The notes under the pieces are model-generated. The model was not told the origin of the DNA. It worked only from the letters and a program-made list of their open reading frames with translations, and searched no databases. A program made the translations under genes and the position numbers. From Deltaproteobacteria bacterium (lineage in GTDB: Bacteria; Myxococcota_A; Polyangia; Polyangiales; JADJMO01), in NCBI GenBank assembly GCA_016182965.1, contig JACPFM010000010.1:1-42441 (forward strand): a DNA stretch of 42,441 bases, written 5' to 3'. This document shows, piece after piece, positions 1 to 8,892 of the stretch; position 1 is the stretch's first letter, and each line of letters starts with the position of its first letter.

Positions 1-62
1 AGGCGAGAGGCGAGAGACCGTGACGAGGAGGTGTCGAGGGAGACAGCGCTCTCTCGGTCTCG
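1..62. repeat. Short heptad and imperfect inverted repeat downstream of argG
   Basis: The window opens with two copies of AGGCGAG (1-14). An imperfect inverted match follows between about 9-20 and 51-62 (GAGAGACCG against CGGTCTC). This lies directly beyond the GTCTAGA-type array at the argG stop, in the place where the other elements of that family have their inverted arm. The sequence differs, and the window edge may cut the repeat, so its extent is unknown. Confidence 0.45.
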
Positions 63-1753
<1,691 letters not shown>

Positions 1754-2404
1754 ATGAAGTCGATCACGTTCGTTGCGTTCTTGGGCATCGCAGTGTTGTC
1801 TGCGTGCAGCTCGTCGAAGACCAAACCGGACGACTCCGAGTCGGCGGCGTCGCACGGCGGACCGTTCACCGGCGCGATCTTCACGACCACCGAGAACGGC
1901 TCGGTGGTGAACGAGAACCACTACTCCGACTGCCGCCTCGTGTACCTCAACGGCGGACCGAAGGGCGGCGGTCCCGGCCTTCCGCCCGGCGACTACTACT
2001 TCATGGTGACGGATCCGTCGGGCAAGACGATGCTCTCGAGCGACAGCATCTCCCAGCGGATGGTGACCGTCGGTGCAAGCGGCGAGTTCGAGACGTACCG
2101 CGGTAGCCATGACACGGGGACCGATGTCGACGACGGTAGCCTGACGGTGCAGCTGTGGCCGTTCGCCGAGACACCGAATCCGGGCGGCGTCTACAAGGCG
2201 TGGCTCACGCCGGTGAACCAGTACTCGCCTGGCGAGGGCGTGCACGGGTTCATCCATCGCTGGACGAAGACCGACAACTTCAAGTGCGAGCGCGCTGCGC
2301 CGCCGCCGCCGCCGCCGCCGCCGGACGCCGGCCCGCCGCCCGACGGCGGAGAGGAGCCGTGCGAAGGCGAAGACCGCGTCGACGACGCCGACGACATCCG
2401 CTGA
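1754..2404 (+). CDS. Secreted lipoprotein of unknown function with proline/Asp-rich tail
   Basis: This 216-aa protein starts at ATG 1754, eight bases after a strong AAGGAGG. A signal peptide ends in a lipobox, LSAC, with the lipidated Cys near residue 19. The mature part has one compact domain of about 130 residues with a PPGDYYFMVTDPSGK segment and a DNFKCE end, which suggests a beta-sandwich. A tail of eight prolines, PDAG and acidic residues follows. I do not recognise an enzyme motif. The next gene, 85 bp downstream on the same strand, is also a secreted envelope protein, and the two may be co-transcribed. Confidence 0.8.
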   Translation: MKSITFVAFLGIAVLSACSSSKTKPDDSESAASHGGPFTGAIFTTTENGSVVNENHYSDCRLVYLNGGPKGGGPGLPPGDYYFMVTDPSGKTMLSSDSISQRMVTVGASGEFETYRGSHDTGTDVDDGSLTVQLWPFAETPNPGGVYKAWLTPVNQYSPGEGVHGFIHRWTKTDNFKCERAAPPPPPPPPDAGPPPDGGEEPCEGEDRVDDADDIR

Positions 2405-2489
2405 TCGCGGGTGACGCCAACGCCCGGCGACACCTGCGAAAAGGCGGTGAAATCGCGCGCGGCGCGGTCCATGCTCATGCGCGAGCACG

Positions 2490-4214
2490 ATGCTTCGCCG
2501 CTTCCTCGCCCGCACCTTCCTGGTCGTGCCCGCGACCCTCGTCGGCTGCCTCGCGGCGACCGACGCGACCGACGCTCCCAATGCTCCCAATGGTCCGGAG
2601 GAGGAGCTCGGCACGTCGCAGCAGGCGCTGAGCGCGTACTGCAAGGTCAACGTGATCGGCCGCGGGTGGAAGGACGTCGAGACCGACTACCTCCCGCGCG
2701 TCATCCACTGCGAGAACGGCGGCGCGCCGTACGAGGCGCTCAAGGCGCAGGCGATCGCGGCGCGCACGTACATGTATTACAAGATGGAGACCGCCGGGAA
2801 GATCGCCGACGGTCAGAGCGATCAGGTCTACACCTGCGGGTCGGGTCCGACCGCCGAGCAGATCAAGGCGGTCAAGGAGACCGCCGGCCAGGTGCTCCGC
2901 TACAAGGACACCACCATCGCCGCGTTCTTCGTCGCGGGCGGCGCGGCCAAGCCGACGTCGTGTCGCGGCGCGTACGCCTCGACCGAGAAGTACGTCACCT
3001 ACAACTACGGCAAGAGCGGCTCGGGGATCACGCAGACCAGCCTCGGCTGGGTCAACCCGGGCAACTACCGCAACCGCGGTTGTCTGTCGCAGCTCGGATC
3101 GCGCTGTCTCGCCTCGATGGGCAAGACCGACGATCACATGATCAAGTTCTACTACGGGATGGACATCCAGCTGGTGCAGGCCACCGGCGCGTGCGTGGCG
3201 AGCGACAAGGACGGCGACGGCATCGGCGACAGCACCGACAACTGCCCGACGGTCTCCAACAAGACGCAGCTCGACACCGACAAGGACGGCAAGGGCGACG
3301 CCTGCGACACCGACGACGACAACGACGGCGATCTCGACGGCGTCGACAACTGCCCGACGATCAAGAACGCCGATCAGCTCGACACCGACAAGGACAAGAA
3401 GGGCGACGCCTGCGACGGCGACGACGACAACGACACCATCGCCGACGCCAAGGACAACTGCCCGAAGGTCTCCAACAAGTCGCAGCTCGACACCGACAAG
3501 GACGGCAAGGGCGATGCGTGCGACGACGATCGCGACGGCGACGGCGTGGCCAACGCGAAGGATAACTGCGTCCTCGTGAAGAACGCCGATCAGAAAGACA
3601 CCGACGGCGACGGCAAGGGCGACGCCTGCGAGACCGACGACGACGCCGACGGCATCGTCGACGCGACCGACAACTGCCCGAAGGTGGCCAACCCGGATCA
3701 GGACGAACTCGACAAGGACGGCAAGGGCGACCCGTGCGATGACGACGTCGACGGCGACGGCGTGGCGAACGCGAGCGACAACTGCAAGGAGCTGCCGAAC
3801 GCCGATCAGACCGACGAGAACGGCGACGGCATCGGCGACGCCTGCCAGATCGACAGCGACGAGGACGGCATCGTCGACGACAAGGACAACTGCCCGACGT
3901 TCGACAACCCCGATCAGGCCGACGCCGACGGCGACGGCATCGGCGACGCCTGCGTCGACGGCGACTCCGACGGCGAGCCCGACGTCACCGACAACTGCAA
4001 GGCCGCGGCGAACCCCGATCAGGCCGATCGCGACCACGACGGCATCGGCGATCTGTGCGATCCCGAGCCGGACACGGTCGAGGGCGGCGCGCTCGAGGGC
4101 GACGCGGCGAGCGCCGGCGGCTGCTCGACGACCCCGGTCGGCTCGGGGCTTGCGTCATCGGGTGTCGCGATGGCGCTGGTCGGACTGGTGCTGCGGCGGC
4201 GGCGGGCGCGGTGA
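2490..4214 (+). CDS. SpoIID-domain lipoprotein with eight thrombospondin type 3 repeats and MYXO-CTERM tail
   Basis: This 574-aa surface protein has a signal peptide with lipobox LVGC (Cys20) and the motif EELGTSQQAL at residues 38-47. A SpoIID/LytB-type domain follows (about 50-225; DYLPRVIHCENGG, EALKAQAIAARTY, ETAGQVLRY). In other bacteria this domain is a peptidoglycan lytic transglycosylase, and a catalytic-type Glu in HCEN is present. Eight calcium-binding thrombospondin type 3 repeats (DxDxDGIGD...DNCP, about 235-530) form a rod. The C-terminus has GGCSTTP, a hydrophobic helix and LRRRRAR, a MYXO-CTERM-type sorting signal. It would be a cell-wall-acting enzyme on a calcium-stiffened stalk. 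Its TGA abuts the stop of the convergent next gene with no gap. Confidence 0.9.
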   Translation: MLRRFLARTFLVVPATLVGCLAATDATDAPNAPNGPEEELGTSQQALSAYCKVNVIGRGWKDVETDYLPRVIHCENGGAPYEALKAQAIAARTYMYYKMETAGKIADGQSDQVYTCGSGPTAEQIKAVKETAGQVLRYKDTTIAAFFVAGGAAKPTSCRGAYASTEKYVTYNYGKSGSGITQTSLGWVNPGNYRNRGCLSQLGSRCLASMGKTDDHMIKFYYGMDIQLVQATGACVASDKDGDGIGDSTDNCPTVSNKTQLDTDKDGKGDACDTDDDNDGDLDGVDNCPTIKNADQLDTDKDKKGDACDGDDDNDTIADAKDNCPKVSNKSQLDTDKDGKGDACDDDRDGDGVANAKDNCVLVKNADQKDTDGDGKGDACETDDDADGIVDATDNCPKVANPDQDELDKDGKGDPCDDDVDGDGVANASDNCKELPNADQTDENGDGIGDACQIDSDEDGIVDDKDNCPTFDNPDQADADGDGIGDACVDGDSDGEPDVTDNCKAAANPDQADRDHDGIGDLCDPEPDTVEGGALEGDAASAGGCSTTPVGSGLASSGVAMALVGLVLRRRRAR

Positions 4215-4652
4215 TCACTCCCCCGGCATCCACCGATCGAGCTTCCACCCCTCCGGCGTCTTCACGAACGAAAGGCCGTGCTCCTTCACCTCGGGCCCGA
4301 GCGCGGCCTCTATCTTTCCGTTGGACTCCGGCTTCCAGCGGACCTCCCACTCCGCCCAGCCTTTGCCCCAGCGCGCGAACGCCACGTACTCCGGCTCGCC
4401 GTGCACGCCGGCGCGGAGCGACGCGAGGCCCGCGGGGGTGGTGAGCTGCGCGATGGCCACCGAATCGCCGCCCCGCATCGCGGCGAGGAGCGATCTCCAC
4501 GTGTCGGCCGGCGTGGCCCTCGCCGCCGCCGACACCGAGGCTGCGGGCGATACCGGCGCGGGCGCGACGCAGCAGTCGGCCGGCTGACCCGACGACCGCG
4601 GCTCGGTGCAGGCGCCGCAGAGGATGGCCGTAAATAGGACGAGGGACCGCAC
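4215..4652 (-). CDS. Small lipoprotein, possibly NTF2-like fold
   Basis: This 145-aa protein begins MRSLVLFTAILCGAC, a signal peptide with lipobox CGAC. An Ala/Pro/Ser linker with two adjacent cysteines follows. The last 95 residues (TWRSLLAAMRGGDSVAIAQLTTPAG to GWKLDRWMPGE) have the pattern of small NTF2/DUF4878-like lipoproteins: a helical start, then strands ending in a Trp-Lys-Leu-Asp strand. The ligand is unknown. Its stop codon touches that of the convergent SpoIID-domain gene (TGATCA at 4212-4217). It lies 17 bp downstream of the next leftward gene and may share its transcript. Confidence 0.75.
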   Translation of the reverse strand: MRSLVLFTAILCGACTEPRSSGQPADCCVAPAPVSPAASVSAAARATPADTWRSLLAAMRGGDSVAIAQLTTPAGLASLRAGVHGEPEYVAFARWGKGWAEWEVRWKPESNGKIEAALGPEVKEHGLSFVKTPEGWKLDRWMPGE

Positions 4653-4669
4653 GACGAAACCTTAGCGCG

Positions 4670-5128
4670 TCACGGCGCCTTCGGCGGCGGCATCGCGTCG
4701 TCGACGCGCTTGCAGAAGGCGAGCAGCGCTTTGCGCTGATCGCCGACGTCTTCCGTCGCCACGATCTTGAACGCCTCGAGCTCGCCGCCGAGCTTCTGCA
4801 GCTCGGGATCGGCGCCCTTGGCCGACGCGAGGAACGCGCGGGCACTGCCGACGTGCTCCTGCGCGATGCCGAAGTTGCGGTCCTCGAGCGCGATCATCGC
4901 GAGGTGCAGCCGACGGCGCGCCTCGAGCCGCGCCACCTTGCCGCGCTCGACGTCGAGCGTGACGCCGGCCGACGACACCGCCGACGCGCTCGCCGACGAC
5001 GCGGCGACCGCCCGACGCTCGGCGTCGTCGGCCCTCGACTTGCCTTGATACCACCCCACGCCATACGCGCCGGCCGCCGTCACCAGCGCCACGCCCACCC
5101 CGATGGCGATGTTTCGTCCGTTGGCCAT
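4670..5128 (-). CDS. Membrane-anchored protein of unknown function
   Basis: This 152-aa protein has one N-terminal membrane segment (residues 6-25, IAIGVGVALVTAAGAYGVGW), a Ser/Ala-rich linker and a helical domain (about 58-145) rich in Leu, Ala and charged residues, ending Pro-Pro-Pro-Lys-Ala-Pro. The pattern resembles a single-pass protein with a TPR-like helical hairpin outside the membrane (DRNFGIAQEHVGSARAFL). No catalytic motif is seen. The start lies 165 bp beyond the stop of the hibernation-factor gene, and the gap is filled by heptad repeats, so shared transcription is doubtful. Confidence 0.7.
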   Translation of the reverse strand: MANGRNIAIGVGVALVTAAGAYGVGWYQGKSRADDAERRAVAASSASASAVSSAGVTLDVERGKVARLEARRRLHLAMIALEDRNFGIAQEHVGSARAFLASAKGADPELQKLGGELEAFKIVATEDVGDQRKALLAFCKRVDDAMPPPKAP

Positions 5129-5154
5129 GCGCGCGCGACGTTATCGAGGTTGGC

Positions 5155-5250
5155 GTCGAAAGTCGAAGGTCGAAGGTCGAGCGCCGATGTCTTGGGGGGT
5201 CCGGGGGGGCACGCCCCCGGTTCGACCTTCGACCCTTTCGACCTTCGACC
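5155..5250. repeat. Inverted heptad element, GTCGAAG family
   Basis: The left arm (5155-5180) has 3.7 units of GTCGAAG/GTCGAAA. The right arm (5221-5250) has four units of the complement CTTCGAC, one of them with two extra bases. The 40-bp spacer holds G and C tracts (GGGGGGGCACGCCCCC) that can pair. The whole forms a potential long hairpin between two leftward genes. The architecture is the same as the GTCTAGA elements at 24284 and 25907 with a different heptamer. It contains no stop codons. Confidence 0.85.
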
Positions 5251-5264
5251 CCCTTCCTTCTCGG

Positions 5265-5292
5265 CTGACGACTGACGACTGACGACTGACGA
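5265..5292. repeat. Heptad array (CTGACGA)x4 adjoining the stop codon of the HPF-CSD gene
   Basis: Four exact CTGACGA units plus CT end at the stop codon of the leftward gene (complement of 5294-5296). On that gene's strand the stop TGA is followed at once by GTCGTCA repeats. On the plus strand the units place TGA in all three frames. On the minus strand they hold no stop codon. Confidence 0.9.
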
Positions 5293-5293
5293 C

Positions 5294-5896
5294 TCAAATG
5301 AACGACGGCCGCTCCATGTCGTCGGTCGCCATCGTCGGCGCCCGGCGCGGCTTGCCCACGATGTCGACGGTGCTCGCCTGCGGCCCCTTGTCGCCGTCCT
5401 CCTCGGCGAAGCGGACCTCCATCCCGACCTCCAGCTGATCGAACCTGTTCTTCAAGACGCTGTTCCGGTGGAAGTAGATCTCGCGACCGTCGGGCGCCTC
5501 GAGGAAGCCGTAGCCGCGCGCGCGGAAGATCTTCGCCACGCGCGCGTGCGGGGCGCGGCCGTGGCGTTTGACGTCCCAACGGGCCATGCGGATCCAGTCC
5601 TCGACCTGCCGCTCCATGTCGTCGAACGCCTGATCGATCAGCACGTACAGGTCCGGCTTCACGTCGGGGGGCGTGTGGCTCGAGACGAGCTCGACGCCGG
5701 GCGCCTTCACGTCGACGCGCACGTGGTACTGGGACGGACCGTGATGGGTGTGCCGGTTCGGCGCCTCGATGGCGACGCGGCAACTGATGAGGCGATCGCA
5801 AACGGCGTCGAGCCGCTCGGCGCGCCGGCGCACCGCGTCGGTCAGCGCTTGGGAGGAGTCGAGGTCGCGGAACGTGATCTGCAGCGGAAGCTTCAT
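5294..5896 (-). CDS. Ribosome hibernation factor (HPF/RaiA) domain fused to a cold-shock domain
   Basis: This 200-aa cytoplasmic protein has residues 1-110 that match the HPF/RaiA family (LPLQITFRDLDSSQALTDAVRRRAERLD, a His-rich turn, then DVKPDLYVLIDQAFDDMERQVEDW), which binds the ribosome decoding centre in stationary phase. Residues 118-180 form a cold-shock OB fold with the RNP-like pattern ARGYGFLEAPDGREIYFHRNSV. This pairing is known in proteobacterial proteins. The likely start is ATG 5896, which has GGAGG about ten bases upstream and begins at the conserved MKLPLQI. An upstream in-frame ATG at 5953 would add an Arg-rich stretch with no support. The gene is divergent from a lipoprotein gene, and its stop codon adjoins a heptad array. 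Confidence 0.9.
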   Translation of the reverse strand: MKLPLQITFRDLDSSQALTDAVRRRAERLDAVCDRLISCRVAIEAPNRHTHHGPSQYHVRVDVKAPGVELVSSHTPPDVKPDLYVLIDQAFDDMERQVEDWIRMARWDVKRHGRAPHARVAKIFRARGYGFLEAPDGREIYFHRNSVLKNRFDQLEVGMEVRFAEEDGDKGPQASTVDIVGKPRRAPTMATDDMERPSFI

Positions 5897-6014
5897 CGGG
5901 AAGTCCCTCCGGCCTCGGCCACGCAATCTGCCGAGGCGCTTGGTGCGGCGCACACGCGCCGACCGCTGCGAGCTTCAAGCGGCGTGCCCCCCGCGGCTCT
6001 GCTATGAATTGCTC

Positions 6015-6995
6015 GTGCGCAGCTACCTCCCTCTTGCCCTGCTTTTCCTGACGTCCGCGTGTGGCGGCGGTTCCACCGGCGTGACGGCGGACGACTCCGG
6101 CGCTGGCGATTCGGCGCAAGATGCGCCGCCGGACACAGCGACGGCCGACTCGGGCGTCGACACTTTCGTTCCGCCGGTGGACGCAGACGACGCGGGCGAT
6201 CTCGGCGTCGCAGATGCGGCCGATGTCGCGACCGACACGGGCCCGTCGTGGCCGTCGTGCGACAGCAAGCCCGACGGGGCGACCGCCTCCACGATCGCGG
6301 CCATCTGGGCGGCCGAGCCGAAGCCGGCGAAGTTCACGTGGGTCTCCGGCGCCGTCGTCACCGCCGTGTCGTACGGCGGCTGCGCCGCGGACAAGGCCTG
6401 CCAGATCTTCATCCAGGAGGGCAGCGCGACGACGCTCGCCGATGCGGCCAAGAAGGCGATCAAGATCTTCGTCTCGGCCAAGGCGGCGTCCCGCTTCGCG
6501 GGCATCGCGGCCGGCGATCGGGTCGACGTCGCGGCGTACGCCTGGCGCTACGACGTCGGCGGTCAGAACGAGCTGCTCCTGCAGGTGAACGACGTCTACC
6601 GCGGCTGCGCGAAGAAGACGGGCACCGGCACCATCACGCCGGTGCCCGCCACCCTCGCCGAGCTCGGGAGCGTCGCCGCGTACGAGACGCAGTACGGCCC
6701 GGTGCTCGTCAAGGTGTCGAACGTCTCCGGCAAGACCGAGACCTCGCTGATGTCGACCTTCGCCCTGTGGCCCACTGCCGGCTTCGACGCCGGCTCCAGC
6801 GCGATCGTCAGCCTCAGCCCTTACGCGCTGCCGAGCGGCACGTTCACCGGACTGTCGACGAGCCTGCGCTACGACTTCCTCTCGGTGACCGGCGTCTTCG
6901 GGATGTTCATCCCGAGCGGCGCCGTCGACGGCGGCCCGCCGAGCAAGTACCTCGAGATCTACCCGCGCAGCATGAGCGAGGTGGTGATCAAATGA
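6015..6995 (+). CDS. Lipoprotein with Asp/Ala linker and OB-fold-like domains
   Basis: This 326-aa protein has GTG 6015 as the preferred start because it gives a compact signal peptide with lipobox TSAC followed by GGGS. No good ribosome-binding site is visible, so TTG 6009 is possible. After an Asp/Ala/Thr linker (about 25-75), two strand-rich stretches follow the pattern of OB-like folds of secreted proteins (FTWVSGAVVTAV, IFIQEG, GDRVDVAAYAW, LLLQVNDVY, then GPVLVKVSNVSG). Cys pairs could form disulfides. No enzyme motif is seen. Its TGA overlaps the ATG of the crotonase gene (ATGA, 6992-6995), which suggests translational coupling although the functions look unrelated. Confidence 0.8.
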   Translation: MRSYLPLALLFLTSACGGGSTGVTADDSGAGDSAQDAPPDTATADSGVDTFVPPVDADDAGDLGVADAADVATDTGPSWPSCDSKPDGATASTIAAIWAAEPKPAKFTWVSGAVVTAVSYGGCAADKACQIFIQEGSATTLADAAKKAIKIFVSAKAASRFAGIAAGDRVDVAAYAWRYDVGGQNELLLQVNDVYRGCAKKTGTGTITPVPATLAELGSVAAYETQYGPVLVKVSNVSGKTETSLMSTFALWPTAGFDAGSSAIVSLSPYALPSGTFTGLSTSLRYDFLSVTGVFGMFIPSGAVDGGPPSKYLEIYPRSMSEVVIK

Positions 6996-7759
6996 CCGTC
7001 CGCATCGAGAAGGACGGCCCGGTCTTCACCGTCGTCCTCGCGCGCCCTCAGGCGCGCAACGCGGTCGATCGTCCCACCGCCGACGCGCTCGCCGACGCGT
7101 TCCGCGTGTTCGACGCCGACGACGCCGCGCGCGTCGCCGTGCTCTTCGGCGAGGGCGGCACCTTCTGCGCCGGCGCCGATCTGAAGGCGATCGGCGGCGA
7201 GCACATGAACCGCGTCGCGCCCGACGGCGACGGGCCGATGGGGCCGACCCGCATGCTCCTGTCGAAGCCGGTCATCGCGGCGATCGAGGGGTGGGCGGTC
7301 GCCGGCGGCATCGAGCTCGCCGCGTGGTGCGATCTGCGCGTCGCCGCGCGCGACGCGAAGCTCGGCGTGCTCTGTCGCCGCTGGGGCGTGCCGCTCATCG
7401 ATGGCGGGACGGTCCGCCTCCCGCGGCTCATCGGCCTGTCGCGTGCGCTCGACTTGATCCTCACCGGTCGGCTCGTCGAGGCCGAAGAGGCGCTGCAGAT
7501 GGGCCTGGTGAACCGGGTGTGCGCGCCGGGCGAGGCGCGCTCGACCGCCGAGGCGCTCGCGCGCGAGCTCGCGTCGCTGCCGCAGACCTGCCTCCGTGAA
7601 GATCGCCTCAGCGCCTACGAGCAGACGAGCCACGATCTGCCGTCGGCGCTGGCCAACGAGCTGCATCACGGCATGCGCGCTCTCTCGTCGCCGGAGCTCG
7701 TCGAGGGCGTCACCCGCTTCGTCTCGGGCGCCGGCCGCGGCGGTAGCTCCGCGCGTTGA
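6992..7759 (+). CDS. Enoyl-CoA hydratase/isomerase (crotonase) family protein
   Basis: This 255-aa protein has the crotonase fold. The oxyanion-hole segments are FCAGADLKAIGG (about 57-68) and WAVAGGIELAAWCDLRV (about 95-111). The region that normally carries the catalytic Glu residues reads GVLCRRWGVPLIDGGT, with no Glu at the usual positions. This variant is found in a crotonase subgroup whose reaction is uncertain, so hydratase activity should not be assumed. The length is normal. Translation is coupled to the upstream lipoprotein gene by an ATGA overlap. The beta-oxidation cluster starting at 20821 uses a MaoC hydratase instead. Confidence 0.88.
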   Translation: MTVRIEKDGPVFTVVLARPQARNAVDRPTADALADAFRVFDADDAARVAVLFGEGGTFCAGADLKAIGGEHMNRVAPDGDGPMGPTRMLLSKPVIAAIEGWAVAGGIELAAWCDLRVAARDAKLGVLCRRWGVPLIDGGTVRLPRLIGLSRALDLILTGRLVEAEEALQMGLVNRVCAPGEARSTAEALARELASLPQTCLREDRLSAYEQTSHDLPSALANELHHGMRALSSPELVEGVTRFVSGAGRGGSSAR

Positions 7760-7782
7760 GGCCCGAAGACGCGCGAGGCCGG

Positions 7783-7805
7783 GTGAGGCGTGTGAGGCGT
7801 GTGAG
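7783..7805. repeat. 9-bp tandem repeat (GTGAGGCGT)x2.6
   Basis: Two full GTGAGGCGT units plus GTGAG lie 23 bp after the crotonase stop codon, in the short gap before the next lipoprotein gene. No coding role is seen. Confidence 0.8.
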
Positions 7806-7856
7806 CAAGATGCGCGCAGCCCCGCTGTGGTACGCGCGAAGCAACGTCCCTTCCTT

Positions 7857-7892
7857 ATCGATCCGTCGATCGATCCGTCGATCGATCCGTCG
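7857..7892. repeat. 12-bp tandem repeat (ATCGATCCGTCG)x3 just upstream of a Shine-Dalgarno site
   Basis: Three exact ATCGATCCGTCG units end four bases before the GGAGG (7897-7901) of the following lipoprotein gene. Each unit junction makes the palindrome TCGATCGA. The array lies in the 5' untranslated or promoter region, where a change in copy number would alter spacing. Confidence 0.95.
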
Positions 7893-7907
7893 ATACGGAG
7901 GTGACGC

Positions 7908-8297
7908 ATGCATCGGTCAATCGTCTGGGCGGCCGCGCTGATCGGCGCGGCTGGGCTCGTCGGCTGCGGCCACAGCAACGCGCCCGAGGCGCGGAGCGCC
8001 AACGTCCGCGCGGCGCCGCGGGCCGATCTGCGCGGCGGCGAGCGGCACGCGATCGAGCGCACGCCGATGCGCGAGCCGAAGCGCGGCGCGGTCTACGACA
8101 CGCAGCAGGGTTTCGAGAACGAGCTGCCGCCGCCCGACGCGGTCGGCGGCGGACCGGCGGTGGAGAGCGACATCGGCGAGCCGCGCTGGCGCGGAAACCC
8201 GGGCGCCTACGACGATCGGACGCCGACGGCGCGACCGGGCATGCCGCAGTCGCTGCCGGCGCGACCGCCGTCGACGCAGGGCCAGAGCCGCGAGTGA
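7908..8297 (+). CDS. Small lipoprotein of unknown function
   Basis: This 129-aa protein starts at ATG 7908, six bases after GGAGG. The signal peptide ends in lipobox LVGC (Cys near residue 20). The mature part is Arg/Pro/Gly-rich with no predicted regular fold (for example PKRGAVYDTQQGFENELPPPDAVGGG) and looks intrinsically disordered. No family is recognised. The next gene follows 46 bp later on the same strand and is also a lipoprotein, so they probably form a pair. A 12-bp tandem repeat sits directly before its ribosome-binding site. Confidence 0.75.
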   Translation: MHRSIVWAAALIGAAGLVGCGHSNAPEARSANVRAAPRADLRGGERHAIERTPMREPKRGAVYDTQQGFENELPPPDAVGGGPAVESDIGEPRWRGNPGAYDDRTPTARPGMPQSLPARPPSTQGQSRE

Positions 8298-8343
8298 CGA
8301 AGCCCGACGGACGAGAGACGACTGACGAGAGAGGAGGGGTGTC

Positions 8344-8892
8344 ATGAAGAGGGCCGTGCTCCTTTGCATCGCGCTCATCGGCTGCGCCGGCGGGAGCGCC
8401 TCGCCGCACGTGCCGGTGCGTCCGCTGCCGCCTGCGTCGGTCGCGGCCGGCTCGGAGATCCACGCGACGCTGCGCGACGATGTGAGCACGCGCGACGCCC
8501 GCCCCGGCGACTGGTTCGTCGCGCACGTCGATCGGCCGTTGGTCGCCGTCGACGGCCGCACCATCGTCACCGCGGGGTCGATCCTGCGCGGCCACGTGGT
8601 GCGCGTCTCGCCCGGATCGACCGGACGCCCGCGCATCGAGATCGCGTTCGACACGGTCGAGACCCGTGACGGACCGGTGCGCGTCAACGCGCAGCTCGTC
8701 GACGTCGGCGGTCAGGGCGAGGTCGTGATGCTCCGCCTGAACGACGAGGCCGACGGCGCGATCGAGCCCTCCGAACGGCTGATCGGCGGCGGCCCGGGCG
8801 CCGAAGGGCGCGCGCCCGAGGTGACGCTGCCGACCGGGACGAGGCTCCGCGTGTTGCTCCTCGATCCGGTGGTGCCGCTGGATCGTCGGTGA
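8344..8892 (+). CDS. Lipoprotein of unknown function
   Basis: This 182-aa protein starts at ATG 8344 with GGAGGGG seven bases upstream. The signal peptide has lipobox LIGC (Cys14). The mature domain (about 38-130, SEIHATLRDDVSTRDARPGDWFVAHVDRPLV to RVNAQLVDVG) is strand-rich and of the type seen in envelope proteins that pair GSILRGHVVRV with a second sheet. The end (VTLPTGTRLRVLLLDPVVPL) is another strand pair. No active site is seen. The stop codon directly abuts that of the convergent next gene. The 46-bp gap before it holds a degenerate CTGACGA-like stretch (near 8321-8333). Confidence 0.75.
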   Translation: MKRAVLLCIALIGCAGGSASPHVPVRPLPPASVAAGSEIHATLRDDVSTRDARPGDWFVAHVDRPLVAVDGRTIVTAGSILRGHVVRVSPGSTGRPRIEIAFDTVETRDGPVRVNAQLVDVGGQGEVVMLRLNDEADGAIEPSERLIGGGPGAEGRAPEVTLPTGTRLRVLLLDPVVPLDRR

